Position numbers and translations under genes: made by a program. Below are positions 25,150-32,851 of a stretch of DNA of 64,000 nt, piece after piece. The DNA is from Mycobacterium sp. UM_CSW. Its GTDB lineage: Bacteria > Actinomycetota > Actinomycetes > Mycobacteriales > Mycobacteriaceae. The stretch spans positions 35,571 to 99,570 of the forward strand of contig NZ_AUWQ01000035.1 of NCBI RefSeq assembly GCF_000455205.1, in the 5' to 3' direction. A model generated the notes under the pieces. It ran no database searches. It worked only from the letters and a program-made list of their open reading frames with translations, and was not told the DNA's origin. How positions within the stretch are numbered: the stretch's first letter is position 1; every line of letters begins with the position of its first letter.

Positions 25150-25911
25150 TTAGGCGGGGCCTTTGGCGTTCAGGAACGCGACGATCCCCGCCGTGACGGC
25201 GGCGGCGTACTTCGCCTGGCCGTCGGGGGTTTGCATCCGCGCGGCCTCGTCCGGGTTCTTCATGTTGCCCAGCTCGATCAGGACGGCCGGGTATTGGGCC
25301 AGGTTGAGCCCGGCGAGGTCGGCGCGGCCGTAGAGGCCGTCCGCGCCGGCGTAGGTGGACGGGTGAAAGCCCGCCTGCACCAGGGCATCCCGCATCGTGC
25401 GCGCGAGCTGGACGGCCGGGCCGGCCTGGACGTCGTTCAGGGGCGGGCTGGAGTAGTTCACGTGGAATCCCGAGCCGGAGGCGGGGCCGCCGTCGGCGTG
25501 GATGCTCACGATCGCGTCGGGGTGCATCGCGTTCGCGGCCGCCGCGCGTGCATCGACGCAGGGGCCGACGGAGTTGTCGTCGGCGCGCGACAGCTGCGTG
25601 TGGACCCCCATCGAGTTGAGTTGACCGCTGATGAGTCCCACCACCGCCCAGGTGAACGCGTGCTCGGGGTAGCCGTCGTCGGCGGCGGCGCCCGACGTCT
25701 GGCATTCCTTGGTGCCCCCGCGGCCGTTCGGAACCTGCTGGCTGATCGAGGCGTCGTTGACGGCGTTGTGGCCCGGGTCGAGGAAGACGCCCATCCCTGC
25801 GATGCCGGCGCGTGCCTGTGGCGCGTCCGCCAGCGCGACCCCGACGAGCGCCGGTGCGACCGCGGCGTATCTCAACACGTCGCGCCGTGAAACGGACCCC
25901 GGGGCACCCAC
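25150..25911 (-). CDS. ami1: N-acetylmuramoyl-L-alanine amidase, Ami1/Rv3717-like, Tat-exported
   Basis: 253 residues from GTG 25911; the frame is open upstream but this start places a Tat motif SRRDVL at residues 8-13 followed by a hydrophobic stretch ending in ARA. Amidase_3 zinc ligands are His48 (LDPGH), Glu83 (YPEHAF) and His138 (SIHADG), with catalytic Glu213 (LIELGNMKN). Cys70 and Cys118 match the disulphide region of Rv3717. Family role: cleaves the bond between N-acetylmuramic acid and L-Ala in periplasmic peptidoglycan, aiding cell separation. No SPOR/PG-binding domain, as in Rv3717. It converges with the cutinase gene, 4 bp between stops. Confidence 0.9.
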   Translation of the reverse strand: MGAPGSVSRRDVLRYAAVAPALVGVALADAPQARAGIAGMGVFLDPGHNAVNDASISQQVPNGRGGTKECQTSGAAADDGYPEHAFTWAVVGLISGQLNSMGVHTQLSRADDNSVGPCVDARAAAANAMHPDAIVSIHADGGPASGSGFHVNYSSPPLNDVQAGPAVQLARTMRDALVQAGFHPSTYAGADGLYGRADLAGLNLAQYPAVLIELGNMKNPDEAARMQTPDGQAKYAAAVTAGIVAFLNAKGPA

Positions 25912-26126
25912 CCGCGCGATAGTAACAACCTGTCTCGGCCGCACCCCGTCTCGATGCAGCAAAGATTGACAACCGCCGCGATCGGCCAGCAACTCCGGCT
26001 GACAAACTGGGCTATTAGCATCACCGAAGGGAGTCGAAACAGTCTCCGGGTAAACCCTTTTCGCGGCGACACCGTCACGCAGGCGATCGAACAACGCTGG
26101 TGTGAGTTTCAGGAAGGAGAAGCTCC

Positions 26127-26990
26127 GTGCCCTACTCAACCGAACACGACGGGTTCAAGCTCTACTACGAGCGCTGCGGGCAGGGTGTCCCGATCGTCCT
26201 GATCCACGGCAATCCCGGCGACCACACGGAGTACTCCAGGGTCGTCCCCCAGCTCAAGGCACGGGCGGACATCACCGTCATCGACTTGCGCGGGTACGGC
26301 AAGTCGGACAAGCACCTGGAAGACCCGACCGCCTACGCACTCAATCGCCAGGTCGGCAGCGTCATCGCACTGCTCGAAGAACTGGGTATCAGCAACGCCG
26401 TGCTGGGCGGGTACGACATCGGCAGCTTCACCGCCCAGACGATCGCGGCCACCCGGCCCGATCTGGTGCGATCGCTGGTAATCGCACCGCCCACCATGGG
26501 GGTAGGGAGACGGATTCTCGAAGAGGACGCGGTGAACGCGTTCGTGCACGCCATCTTCTACAAATCCGAACTGGTCGAGGAAATCATCGACGGGAAGCCC
26601 GACGCCGTCCGCGCGGCACTCAAGGAAAACCTGGTGAACTGGTCGGCACCCGGATCGACCGTCGTCGACGACCTCCTGGACCACTTGACCGCGAACCACT
26701 CCGCACCCGGAGCCTTCCTGGCCGGCGTTCTGTGGTTCCGCAACGCTGAGGGAAACCCCATCACCTACTACGCCAACGAGACAACACCGGCCCGCGAAGA
26801 CAGGTTCTCCACGCCCGTGACCATCTTGTGGCCCGACCAGGATCCGTTGTTTCCGCAGACATGGAGCGACACCCTGGATGACTTCTACGCGGACTTCACC
26901 CTCGAATTCCTCGACAACTGTGGCCATTTCAGCCCACTGGAGTCGCCCGACACCTGGTCCAAGCACCTGCTGGAACACATCAGTCGCTGA
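26127..26990 (+). CDS. Alpha/beta hydrolase with Asp nucleophile (epoxide hydrolase/dehalogenase-like)
   Basis: 287 residues from GTG 26127, preceded by GGAAGGAGAAG. Oxyanion loop LIHGNPGDHTEY (HGNP, as in haloalkane dehalogenases and epoxide hydrolases), strand IDLRGYGKSDK, and nucleophile elbow GGYDIGSF where Asp takes the place of Ser. Acid WPDQDPLF and His CGHFSPLESP complete the site. Asp-nucleophile members hydrolyse epoxides or carbon-halogen bonds. No signal peptide. Composition is a little less GC-rich than neighbours. Divergent from ami1 by 215 bp. Confidence 0.85.
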   Translation: MPYSTEHDGFKLYYERCGQGVPIVLIHGNPGDHTEYSRVVPQLKARADITVIDLRGYGKSDKHLEDPTAYALNRQVGSVIALLEELGISNAVLGGYDIGSFTAQTIAATRPDLVRSLVIAPPTMGVGRRILEEDAVNAFVHAIFYKSELVEEIIDGKPDAVRAALKENLVNWSAPGSTVVDDLLDHLTANHSAPGAFLAGVLWFRNAEGNPITYYANETTPAREDRFSTPVTILWPDQDPLFPQTWSDTLDDFYADFTLEFLDNCGHFSPLESPDTWSKHLLEHISR

Positions 26991-27029
26991 CCGCCGGCCA
27001 CGACACCTGAGCACCAGCCCACGCCTCTT

Positions 27030-27073
27030 GTCAGGGCGGCCCTGACGCCGTAGTGTGTCAGGCATAGCCTGAC
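27030..27073. promoter_or_regulatory. Tandem palindromic operators GTCAGG-N5-CCTGAC
   Basis: GTCAGG/CCTGAC at 27030-27035/27041-27046 and again at 27057-27062/27068-27073; the second extends to an 8-bp arm TGTCAGGC. The centres are 27 bp apart. They end 15 bp before the ATG of the zinc-finger/HTH gene, so they are probably the operators of that gene. Confidence 0.8.
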
Positions 27074-27088
27074 AACCAGGGAGTCCCG

Positions 27089-27454
27089 ATGAGCCCCACC
27101 AAGCAGACCGCCCAGATCTGGTGTTCGTTCTGCGGCAAGTCCAACACCGAGGTCGACAAGCTGGTGGCCGGACCGGGCGTGCAGATCTGCAACGAGTGCA
27201 TCGACCTGTCGCAGGCCATCATCGACGAGTACCGGGGCAAGCCGAACGAGCTTCGGATGCCGATCTGGGAGTCGTGGAGCGATCAGCAGATGCTCGACCA
27301 CATCCCCCGCATGGCGGTGGTGGCCCAGCGGGTCGAGGCCGACCTGCGCTCGTGGGTGAGCGAGCTGCGCCGGCGCGGGGTCACCTGGGCGAAAATCGGC
27401 CAGACGCTGGGCATTACGCGCCAGTCCGCGTGGGAGCGGTTCGCCGGCGAATAG
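27089..27454 (+). CDS. ClpX-type C4 zinc-finger protein with C-terminal HTH
   Basis: 121 residues from ATG 27089. Residues about 9-50 are a ClpX-like C4 zinc finger: [19 protein letters not shown] then CNECIDL, with CxxC pairs at both ends. Residues about 85-118 look like a helix-turn-helix: [21 protein letters not shown]. Soluble. ClpX zinc fingers bind adaptors and dimerise; joined to an HTH it could be a DNA-binding regulator or adaptor rather than a protease subunit. Two identical-consensus palindromes directly upstream suggest autoregulation. Paralogues with this layout are common in actinobacteria, usually unnamed. Confidence 0.83.
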   Translation: MSPTKQTAQIWCSFCGKSNTEVDKLVAGPGVQICNECIDLSQAIIDEYRGKPNELRMPIWESWSDQQMLDHIPRMAVVAQRVEADLRSWVSELRRRGVTWAKIGQTLGITRQSAWERFAGE

Positions 27455-27457
27455 ATT

Positions 27458-28114
27458 TCAGGCGTTGGTCAGCGCCTGCGCCGCGGTGCGGAACATGGTC
27501 TGCTTGATCGCGCCGAGCGTGCCGGGGTCCTTGCCGGACAGCGGGCGCAACAGGTCGGTGGCCGCGGCGGTCACCTCGCCCTCGCCCGCGGCGGCGTCGA
27601 CGATGCCGAACTCGACGGCCTCGGTCCCGCCGAAGCGTCGCCCGGTGGTCATCGACGCGATCGCGGCCTGCGGGGTGAGCTTGGCCTGGATCAGCGCCGC
27701 CATGCCGTCGGTGAACGGGATCCGGATGTCGACCTCGGGAAAGCAGAAGTAGCCCCGGTCGGCGCGCATCACGCGCAGGTCGTGGGCCATCGCGAGCATG
27801 GCGCCGGCGCCGAACGCGTGCCCGGTGATGGCGGCGGCGGTCGGCGTCGGGAAGGTTAGGACGCGGGCCAGCAGGGCCTGCACCCGTCCGACATAGGACT
27901 GGGTCTGCTCGGCGTGGGCGGAAAGCCAGTCCAGGTCCAGCCCGTTGGTGTAGAACTTGCCGCGCCCGGTGGTGACCAAGCCCTGGGCGCCGGCATTTTC
28001 GATTTCGTCAAGGTGGGCGTTGATGGCGTCGAGAAACTCCGGCGAGAACCGGTTTTCGTCCTCGCCGAGGTCGACGACGGCAATCTTGTCGTCCCAGGCC
28101 AGTGTCGGTGTCAT
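27458..28114 (-). CDS. Enoyl-CoA hydratase/isomerase family protein
   Basis: 218 residues from ATG 28114, which overlaps the TetR stop as ATGA. Crotonase fold segments: IAVVDLGEDENRFSPEF, the first oxyanion strand region GRGKFYTNGLDLDWL, and ITGHAFGAGAMLAMAHDLRVM forming the second half of the oxyanion hole. The catalytic acids of hydratases are not obvious in RADRGYFCFPEVDIRIPF (Glu retained in FPEV). Short for the family (about 260), lacking part of the C-terminal helical segment; resembles the eukaryotic ECI/PCI-like delta3-delta2-enoyl-CoA isomerase group. Likely cytosolic, acting on acyl-CoA. Regulated by the TetR gene upstream. Confidence 0.85.
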   Translation of the reverse strand: MTPTLAWDDKIAVVDLGEDENRFSPEFLDAINAHLDEIENAGAQGLVTTGRGKFYTNGLDLDWLSAHAEQTQSYVGRVQALLARVLTFPTPTAAAITGHAFGAGAMLAMAHDLRVMRADRGYFCFPEVDIRIPFTDGMAALIQAKLTPQAAIASMTTGRRFGGTEAVEFGIVDAAAGEGEVTAAATDLLRPLSGKDPGTLGAIKQTMFRTAAQALTNA

Positions 28115-28743
28115 TTCCTGTTCCTTTCTGTGCTTCTGCGCCGCAACGGCGGTGGGCCCACGGCCAGCACGGCGCGGACCGCGGCGCGCAGGCGTTCCCG
28201 CGCGTCTGGATCGTGGATTCGTTTGCGTTCCAAGAGGATTGCGGTGGGCAGGTCGACGATGCACATGGTGATGACGTCGACGGCCGCGGCGTCCTTGCGG
28301 TCCCACAGGGCGCGGGCCAGTCGGATCATCGCCTCGACCAGCAGCCGGTCCAGGTCGCGCAGCTGCGCGGCGATGTCGGCCGGCGTCTCGGGGCCCAGCA
28401 GCTCGTCGCGGCGCACGGTCAGGATCAGCTGAGAGGAGTGCGGAAACTGTTCGGCGAACACCGCCGGCGCCTCGGCCGCCGCCACCACCGCTTCGGCGGC
28501 GTCGCCGTCGAGGGCAGCGTCGATCAATTCGCCTTGCGCGCTGAGGAATCGGTGCCCGGCCCGCAGCCAGGCGCGGCCCACCAGGCCCGCGCGGGAGCCG
28601 AACGTGTGGTACAGCGCGCCGTTGGACACGCCGGTCGCGTCGCTGATCGCGCGGATGGTGACGGCGGCGGGCCCGGACTGGGCCGCCAGCAGCTCCGCGG
28701 CATCGAGGATCCGATCCTGGTCGTGGACGCGTGGGCGGGGCAC
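28111..28743 (-). CDS. TetR-family transcriptional regulator
   Basis: 210 residues from GTG 28743. N-terminal HTH: RILDAAELLAAQSG, VTIRAISDATGVSNGALYHTF (recognition helix region SNGALYHTF), then an all-helical ligand domain. The TetR-type C-terminal part contains RALWDRKDAAAVDVITMCIVDLP. A perfect 10-bp-armed palindrome lies just upstream of its start, so it is very probably autoregulatory and controls the coupled enoyl-CoA hydratase gene (ATGA overlap). The ligand is likely an acyl-CoA or fatty acid, by association. Confidence 0.9.
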   Translation of the reverse strand: MPRPRVHDQDRILDAAELLAAQSGPAAVTIRAISDATGVSNGALYHTFGSRAGLVGRAWLRAGHRFLSAQGELIDAALDGDAAEAVVAAAEAPAVFAEQFPHSSQLILTVRRDELLGPETPADIAAQLRDLDRLLVEAMIRLARALWDRKDAAAVDVITMCIVDLPTAILLERKRIHDPDARERLRAAVRAVLAVGPPPLRRRSTERNRK

Positions 28744-28752
28744 CCCGGCAGC

Positions 28753-28776
28753 ATAACAGAGCGCCTGCTCTGTTAT
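28753..28776. promoter_or_regulatory. TetR operator palindrome
   Basis: ATAACAGAGC (28753-28762), a 4-nt gap, then GCTCTGTTAT (28767-28776): perfect 10-bp arms starting 10 bp upstream of the TetR GTG start. Form and position are typical of a TetR autoregulatory operator. Its outer edge directly abuts the stop codon of the DUF5994 gene at 28777. Confidence 0.88.
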
Positions 28777-29256
28777 CTACGCGGTTGGCGCTGCCTGGTC
28801 ACATTGCCGTTGCGCAGCAGAGAGGACGCAGCCGGCGGTCACGAACGCACGCTTGTTGCGGTCGGCGCAGTCGATGGGCAGATCGGCGGCCAGGCGCAGC
28901 ACCATCTGGGCGAGCGCGGAGTTGGTCGCGTACGGGACCACCAGGAGCTTCGCACAGGCGTCCCAGCCGTTGATCGTCATCACGTGCTGGCGCTTGTGCT
29001 CCCATCCCGGCCAGTTCAGGTCGGGCGGCCGTTGCAGCGGTGACCAGTTGACGTTGATGGATTTGATGTCCCCGAGCAGCGGGGTCAGCACCGCGACCAG
29101 GGAGGGCAGCTCGTTCGCGATCCGGTCGACCCGCGGCCACCACGCGCCGTCGATGTCGTGGCCCAATTCGCGCGCCACGCACACCCGTATCGGGTTGGTT
29201 CCGTGCCGGCCCCGGAGGAGGTGCATCGGTACCGCGTGATTAGTTGCGGTTTCCAC
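28777..29256 (-). CDS. DUF5994 family protein
   Basis: 159 residues from GTG 29256, preferred because AAGGAA lies 6 nt before it; the frame continues to ATG 29352 with a low-complexity extension. Family segments: HDIDGAWWPRVDRIANELPSL (shown as DIDGAWWPR and ANELPSLVAVL), INVNWSPLQRPP, HVMTINGWDACAKLLVVPYATN and LAQMVLRLAAD. Known as DUF5994, soluble actinobacterial proteins of unknown function, often in several copies in mycobacteria. The gene directly precedes the TetR operator on the same strand as tetR, so its transcript may read into tetR. Confidence 0.8.
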   Translation of the reverse strand: METATNHAVPMHLLRGRHGTNPIRVCVARELGHDIDGAWWPRVDRIANELPSLVAVLTPLLGDIKSINVNWSPLQRPPDLNWPGWEHKRQHVMTINGWDACAKLLVVPYATNSALAQMVLRLAADLPIDCADRNKRAFVTAGCVLSAAQRQCDQAAPTA

Positions 29257-29457
29257 AGGCAGTTCCTTCACGGTCGGCGTCGACCGCCCCGGGCGCTGGG
29301 GCGACGGAGGAATCGCATTGCCTGTGGATGCCGCGGAGAGCACCGCTGACAACGAAACGGCTCGTTCTCAGACGCTACGCCTCCGCGTCGTCGCGGGGCG
29401 GCGTGGGTCCGATTTCAGGAGCCGTCGCTATTCAGCGGCTCCTGTGGCGCCTCCAGC

Positions 29458-29483
29458 AATTGATAGCGCATGCGCTATCAATT
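29458..29483. promoter_or_regulatory. 26-bp perfect palindrome
   Basis: AATTGATAGCGCA followed immediately by its reverse complement TGCGCTATCAATT: 13-bp perfect arms with no spacer. It lies between the end of the DUF3060 gene (29511) and the start of the DUF5994 gene (29256 or 29352), so it is either an operator for the DUF5994 gene or part of the DUF3060 terminator. The absence of a loop favours a protein-binding site. Confidence 0.75.
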
Positions 29484-29510
29484 CCGCCGATCACCTACGG
29501 GGTCGCCGGT

Positions 29511-30335
29511 TCAGCCCCGCTGAATGTTGTTGTCGTAGCCCGAATTCGTGATCTTCGGCGTGCCCGTGTGATAGGTGACGTTGTTGCTGTATCCGGAGAC
29601 GGTGATGGCGTCGACGCTGTCGAGGTTGACCTTGTTGTTGTAGCTCGAGATCGCGAGGCCGGCGCAGTGGCCGGTGACGTTGAATTCGTTGCCGTAGCTC
29701 GAGATCTTCAGGTTGCCGTCGTTACAGGTGTCGACGCGGACCACGTTGCTGTATCCGGTCGACTCGATGGCGTCGGAGTTGTCGACGGTGACGTTGTTGT
29801 CGTAGCCGCCCACGGTGAGGCTGGCGCAGTGGCCGGTGATCACGTACTTGCTGTCGTACGCGGCCAGCGTGAGCTTGCCGTTGTTGCAGGAGATCGTCCT
29901 GGCCTGCGAGTTGTCGCTCACGCGCAGCTCGCCGCCCCATGGCACCGCGGTGGGACCGCTGGACGTCGTCCTGCCGGCGCCGCCTCTCGAGATCGAACTA
30001 CTTATCGACGACCTGGTGAACATCATCACCAGGCTGATGATGATCGGCACCACGACCGCCAGCAGAACGAGGACGAGGTACCAGGGGTAGGACCTGCGCC
30101 GCGGCTGCGGGGCGCCCCAAGGGAATGGCCCGCCACTCGTATAGGTCGGGCCGCTGCTGTAGCTGGGGCCGCTGCTGTAGGTCGGGGCGCTGTAGGTCGC
30201 GCCGCCCGTGTACGGCGGGTTCTCCGTGTACGTCTCGCCCCCCGTGTACGGGGGCGGGCTTTGCGGGGGCCGGTTGACGTCGGCAAGCTCGCGTTCCAAC
30301 TCGCGGATCCGCTTTTCGGGATCGTCGTCTTTCAT
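29511..30335 (-). CDS. Membrane-anchored DUF3060 repeat protein
   Basis: 274 residues from ATG 30335. A charged cytoplasmic start (KDDDPEKRIRELERELADVN), a Tyr/Gly/Ser/Pro-rich segment with repeated YTGG and YSSGP units (about 30-75), one transmembrane helix at about 87-108 (YLVLVLLAVVVPIIISLVMM), and an exported domain built from DUF3060 beta repeats: TLAAYDSKYVITG, LTVGGYDNNVTVDN, LKISSYGNEFNVTG, LAISSYNNKVNLDS. Each repeat of about 20-25 residues has a Y-x-N-x-V core, likely a beta-helix. Two Cys in ISCNNG and HCASL recur. Function unknown; mycobacterial DUF3060 proteins are surface or envelope proteins. Confidence 0.83.
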   Translation of the reverse strand: MKDDDPEKRIRELERELADVNRPPQSPPPYTGGETYTENPPYTGGATYSAPTYSSGPSYSSGPTYTSGGPFPWGAPQPRRRSYPWYLVLVLLAVVVPIIISLVMMFTRSSISSSISRGGAGRTTSSGPTAVPWGGELRVSDNSQARTISCNNGKLTLAAYDSKYVITGHCASLTVGGYDNNVTVDNSDAIESTGYSNVVRVDTCNDGNLKISSYGNEFNVTGHCAGLAISSYNNKVNLDSVDAITVSGYSNNVTYHTGTPKITNSGYDNNIQRG

Positions 30336-30548
30336 TTGCCAAATGGTTCCACATCCGCAGCTGGGCGGACAGCCCTCAATTTGCCGGGGTCTGGCGGTTA
30401 CTGGAACCACTTCACGTACCCGATGAATTCCTCCTGAATAGGCAGCGAAGCGAGAGTTCGAGGGGACACCCCGGTGTAACGTCCGCACTCTCTAGCCGCC
30501 CATCTCGGCCTGCTTGCTTGCGCGCCGACGGATCTTTGGGGGTGCCCC

Positions 30549-31811
30549 GTGAGCACATCCGAGATGACCGACACCGACGAGGTCGTGGTGTCGTTGCATG
30601 ACGAGGCCCTGCTGGTCGGCGGTGACGCCGCCGCCGTCGAGTCCTACCTGGCACGGCTGCGCGCGGCCGCCGGGCAGGCGATGCGAGTCGCCGGGATCGA
30701 CGGCGGCTCGCTGGCCGGGCTGGCCTCGCTGCTGGCCGACTCCGGCAAGTACGTCCAGCTGCACCGCGAGAGCCTCGACGCGTTGCAGGACGGCAACCTC
30801 GTTCCGTTGAGCGACGGCGTCTTTCGGGTAGTGACGAACGCTGAGTTCTTCGCGCCCCTGCAGTGGCGACCGGCGCTGCTCGGCCCGGAAGCGATCGCGT
30901 CGGCGCAGCTGATCGCGGTGCAGATGGCGTTGACGTCCGCTGTTGCGCAGGTGGAAGAGGCCGTCCGGCGCGTGGAGGACAAGGTCGAATCGGTGCTCGA
31001 GGTCGCCCGGGCCCAGCGCGCCGGCGACGTGCTGGGCAACAGCCTGACGATTTCGCGGATGGTCGACTCGCTGGAGAAATATGGGTCGCTCCCCGACGCG
31101 TACTGGGATTCGGTGGCCGCGCTGGGCCCGGCGCTCAACGTCACCGTCGAGCAACTGCGGAACCATGTCCGGCGCGTCGTTGCGTCGTTCGATCACACCC
31201 TGGGCGTGCAGCACCGCGCCGAGAAGCTGCGAAACGCGGTCAGCGACAACCGGCTTGGGGAAACCCTGAGCCTGTTGGTGATCGCCGAAGGGGCGCTGCA
31301 CAAATGGCAGCGGCTGAACCTCGCGCGCATCGAGGCGACGCAACCCGAGCAGCTGCTGCGCGCGATCGACGAAGCCCGCGAGCTCGTCGACCATCATCTT
31401 CGCGAAGACGTCGACATCTACGGGCGTGCGACGGAGGTCCTCGACCGGTTCGCCAAGCCGGCGGTGCTCGACGGCTTCCGGTTCCGGGCGGTGCGAGAGC
31501 TGGCCAGACAGCGCTGCGCACTGCGCGACGAGCTCGACCGTTTCGCCGAGGCGCGCCACCACCAGGTCGACACCTGGGAGGACTTCCACATCCCGAGCGT
31601 GTTCGACGCCGCCTTCGCCACCATCGGGGCGGTTGGCAGCACGACGGGCCGCGCCCTGGCTGCCGTCGGCCGAGGGCTGGTTGGTTTGGGCGCACACGTC
31701 GCGAGTCCATTCCGGGGCAATGTCACCGATGGCGAGCCAGATATCGGCGACTTCAACGACTCTCAATGTCAGACCGACAGCGGCTCGGCGTCAATGCCGG
31801 CGGCGCATTGA
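30549..31811 (+). CDS. Unrecognised 420-residue helical protein
   Basis: 420 residues from GTG 30549. No family recognised. The first 35 residues are acidic; AAAVESYLARLRAAAGQA and the segment AQLIAVQMALTSAVAQVEEAVRRVEDKVESVLEVARAQRAGD suggest long amphipathic helices or coiled coil (cut here: VEEAVRRVEDKVESVLE). A second helical block covers about 190-345 (RRVVASFDHTLGVQHRAEKL, RELARQRCALRDELDRFAEA). Near the C terminus, ATIGAVGSTTGRALAAVGRGLVGLGAHVA is glycine-rich and weakly hydrophobic, a possible membrane-association segment. The layout recalls bacterial effector-like or phage-response proteins, but I cannot support a function. Good GC3 pattern throughout, so certainly coding. Confidence 0.75.
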   Translation: MSTSEMTDTDEVVVSLHDEALLVGGDAAAVESYLARLRAAAGQAMRVAGIDGGSLAGLASLLADSGKYVQLHRESLDALQDGNLVPLSDGVFRVVTNAEFFAPLQWRPALLGPEAIASAQLIAVQMALTSAVAQVEEAVRRVEDKVESVLEVARAQRAGDVLGNSLTISRMVDSLEKYGSLPDAYWDSVAALGPALNVTVEQLRNHVRRVVASFDHTLGVQHRAEKLRNAVSDNRLGETLSLLVIAEGALHKWQRLNLARIEATQPEQLLRAIDEARELVDHHLREDVDIYGRATEVLDRFAKPAVLDGFRFRAVRELARQRCALRDELDRFAEARHHQVDTWEDFHIPSVFDAAFATIGAVGSTTGRALAAVGRGLVGLGAHVASPFRGNVTDGEPDIGDFNDSQCQTDSGSASMPAAH

Positions 31812-31926
31812 GCCATCTTTGGCAGCCGTCGAGACTTGTCATCGAGCTTGGTGACGATCCAGGTGTGTGAGTGCGATGCTGGTCGTGACGCGCCGGCAAG
31901 TTTTGTGCAGTAAGGAGACACCACCT

Positions 31927-32727
31927 ATGCCCTCTGTTTCTGATCGAGTGGGCAGCCCCAAAGCCAATGGCGTGCCTGATGCCGTTGGCGCGACGGCGCC
32001 AGGCAGCTGGCTGCGTGCGCTAGAACTGCGCGCCATCCCCGAATATCTGGTGGCGCAGCTTTCCCGTGACGTGATCGCCCGTTGGCCCCACGGCGACGGA
32101 CACCCGGTGCTGGTACTTCCGGGGTTTCTGGCCGGTGCGCGATCAACTCAGTTCCTGCGCGGTGTGCTGCGCGAGCTGGGATATCACGCTCACGACTGGC
32201 GCCTCGGTGTCAACCTGGGGTACCGGCCCAGCATGAAAGAGCAGCTGCCGGCGCGTCTTCACCAGCTGCGGTCGCGCCACGGACGGCGGGTCAGCGTCAT
32301 CGGCTGGAGTGCGGGCGGCATCTATGCCCGCGAGTTGGCGCGCGCATTCCCCGATGATGTGCGTTCGGTGATCACGTTGGGTTCCCCGTTCCGCGGCGAT
32401 CACCGGGCCACCCACGCCTGGCGCATGTGGCAGCTGCTCAACCGGGGTGCGAGCGCCACCGCGGCCGTCTCGGAAGCCGCCCGCATCAGGCGCGAGCAGC
32501 CGTTGACGGTGCCAACCACCTGCATCTACAGCAAGACCGACGGGATCGTGGCCTGGCGGTGCTGCACCAGCCTGCCCGCGCCGCGGACCGAAAACATCGA
32601 AGTCCATAGCAGCCATTTCGGATACGGCCACAACCTCGAAACCCTCTACGTGATCGCCGACCGCCTCGCGCAACCGGAAGGACGCTGGGAGCCGATGCGA
32701 CGATCCGCTGACGAGCGGCCGGCATAA
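31927..32727 (+). CDS. Lipase-like alpha/beta hydrolase
   Basis: 266 residues from ATG 31927, 9 nt after TAAGGAG; the frame extends 20 codons upstream but the ribosome site decides. Motifs: VLVLPGFLAGARST (oxyanion), nucleophile elbow VIGWSAGGIYAREL (G-W-S-A-G), VITLGSPFRGDH, acid in YSKTDGIVAW and a His in HSSHFGYGHNLE. This is the PGAP1/lipase-like family of mycobacterial hydrolases. No signal peptide. Likely acts on ester lipids; substrate not known. Gap of 115 bp from the preceding unrecognised gene, so it probably has its own promoter. Confidence 0.85.
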   Translation: MPSVSDRVGSPKANGVPDAVGATAPGSWLRALELRAIPEYLVAQLSRDVIARWPHGDGHPVLVLPGFLAGARSTQFLRGVLRELGYHAHDWRLGVNLGYRPSMKEQLPARLHQLRSRHGRRVSVIGWSAGGIYARELARAFPDDVRSVITLGSPFRGDHRATHAWRMWQLLNRGASATAAVSEAARIRREQPLTVPTTCIYSKTDGIVAWRCCTSLPAPRTENIEVHSSHFGYGHNLETLYVIADRLAQPEGRWEPMRRSADERPA

Positions 32728-32851
32728 ACGGCTTGCTGGCGGGTCGGGCTCGTTGGGCGTCATTGACAGCGGTCGACGCCGTCTCGATACTGCCCCAGTA
32801 CGACCGTCGGCCAGCACTGGCTGACTCGTTGGGGCGCAATGGAGGTCGGAC

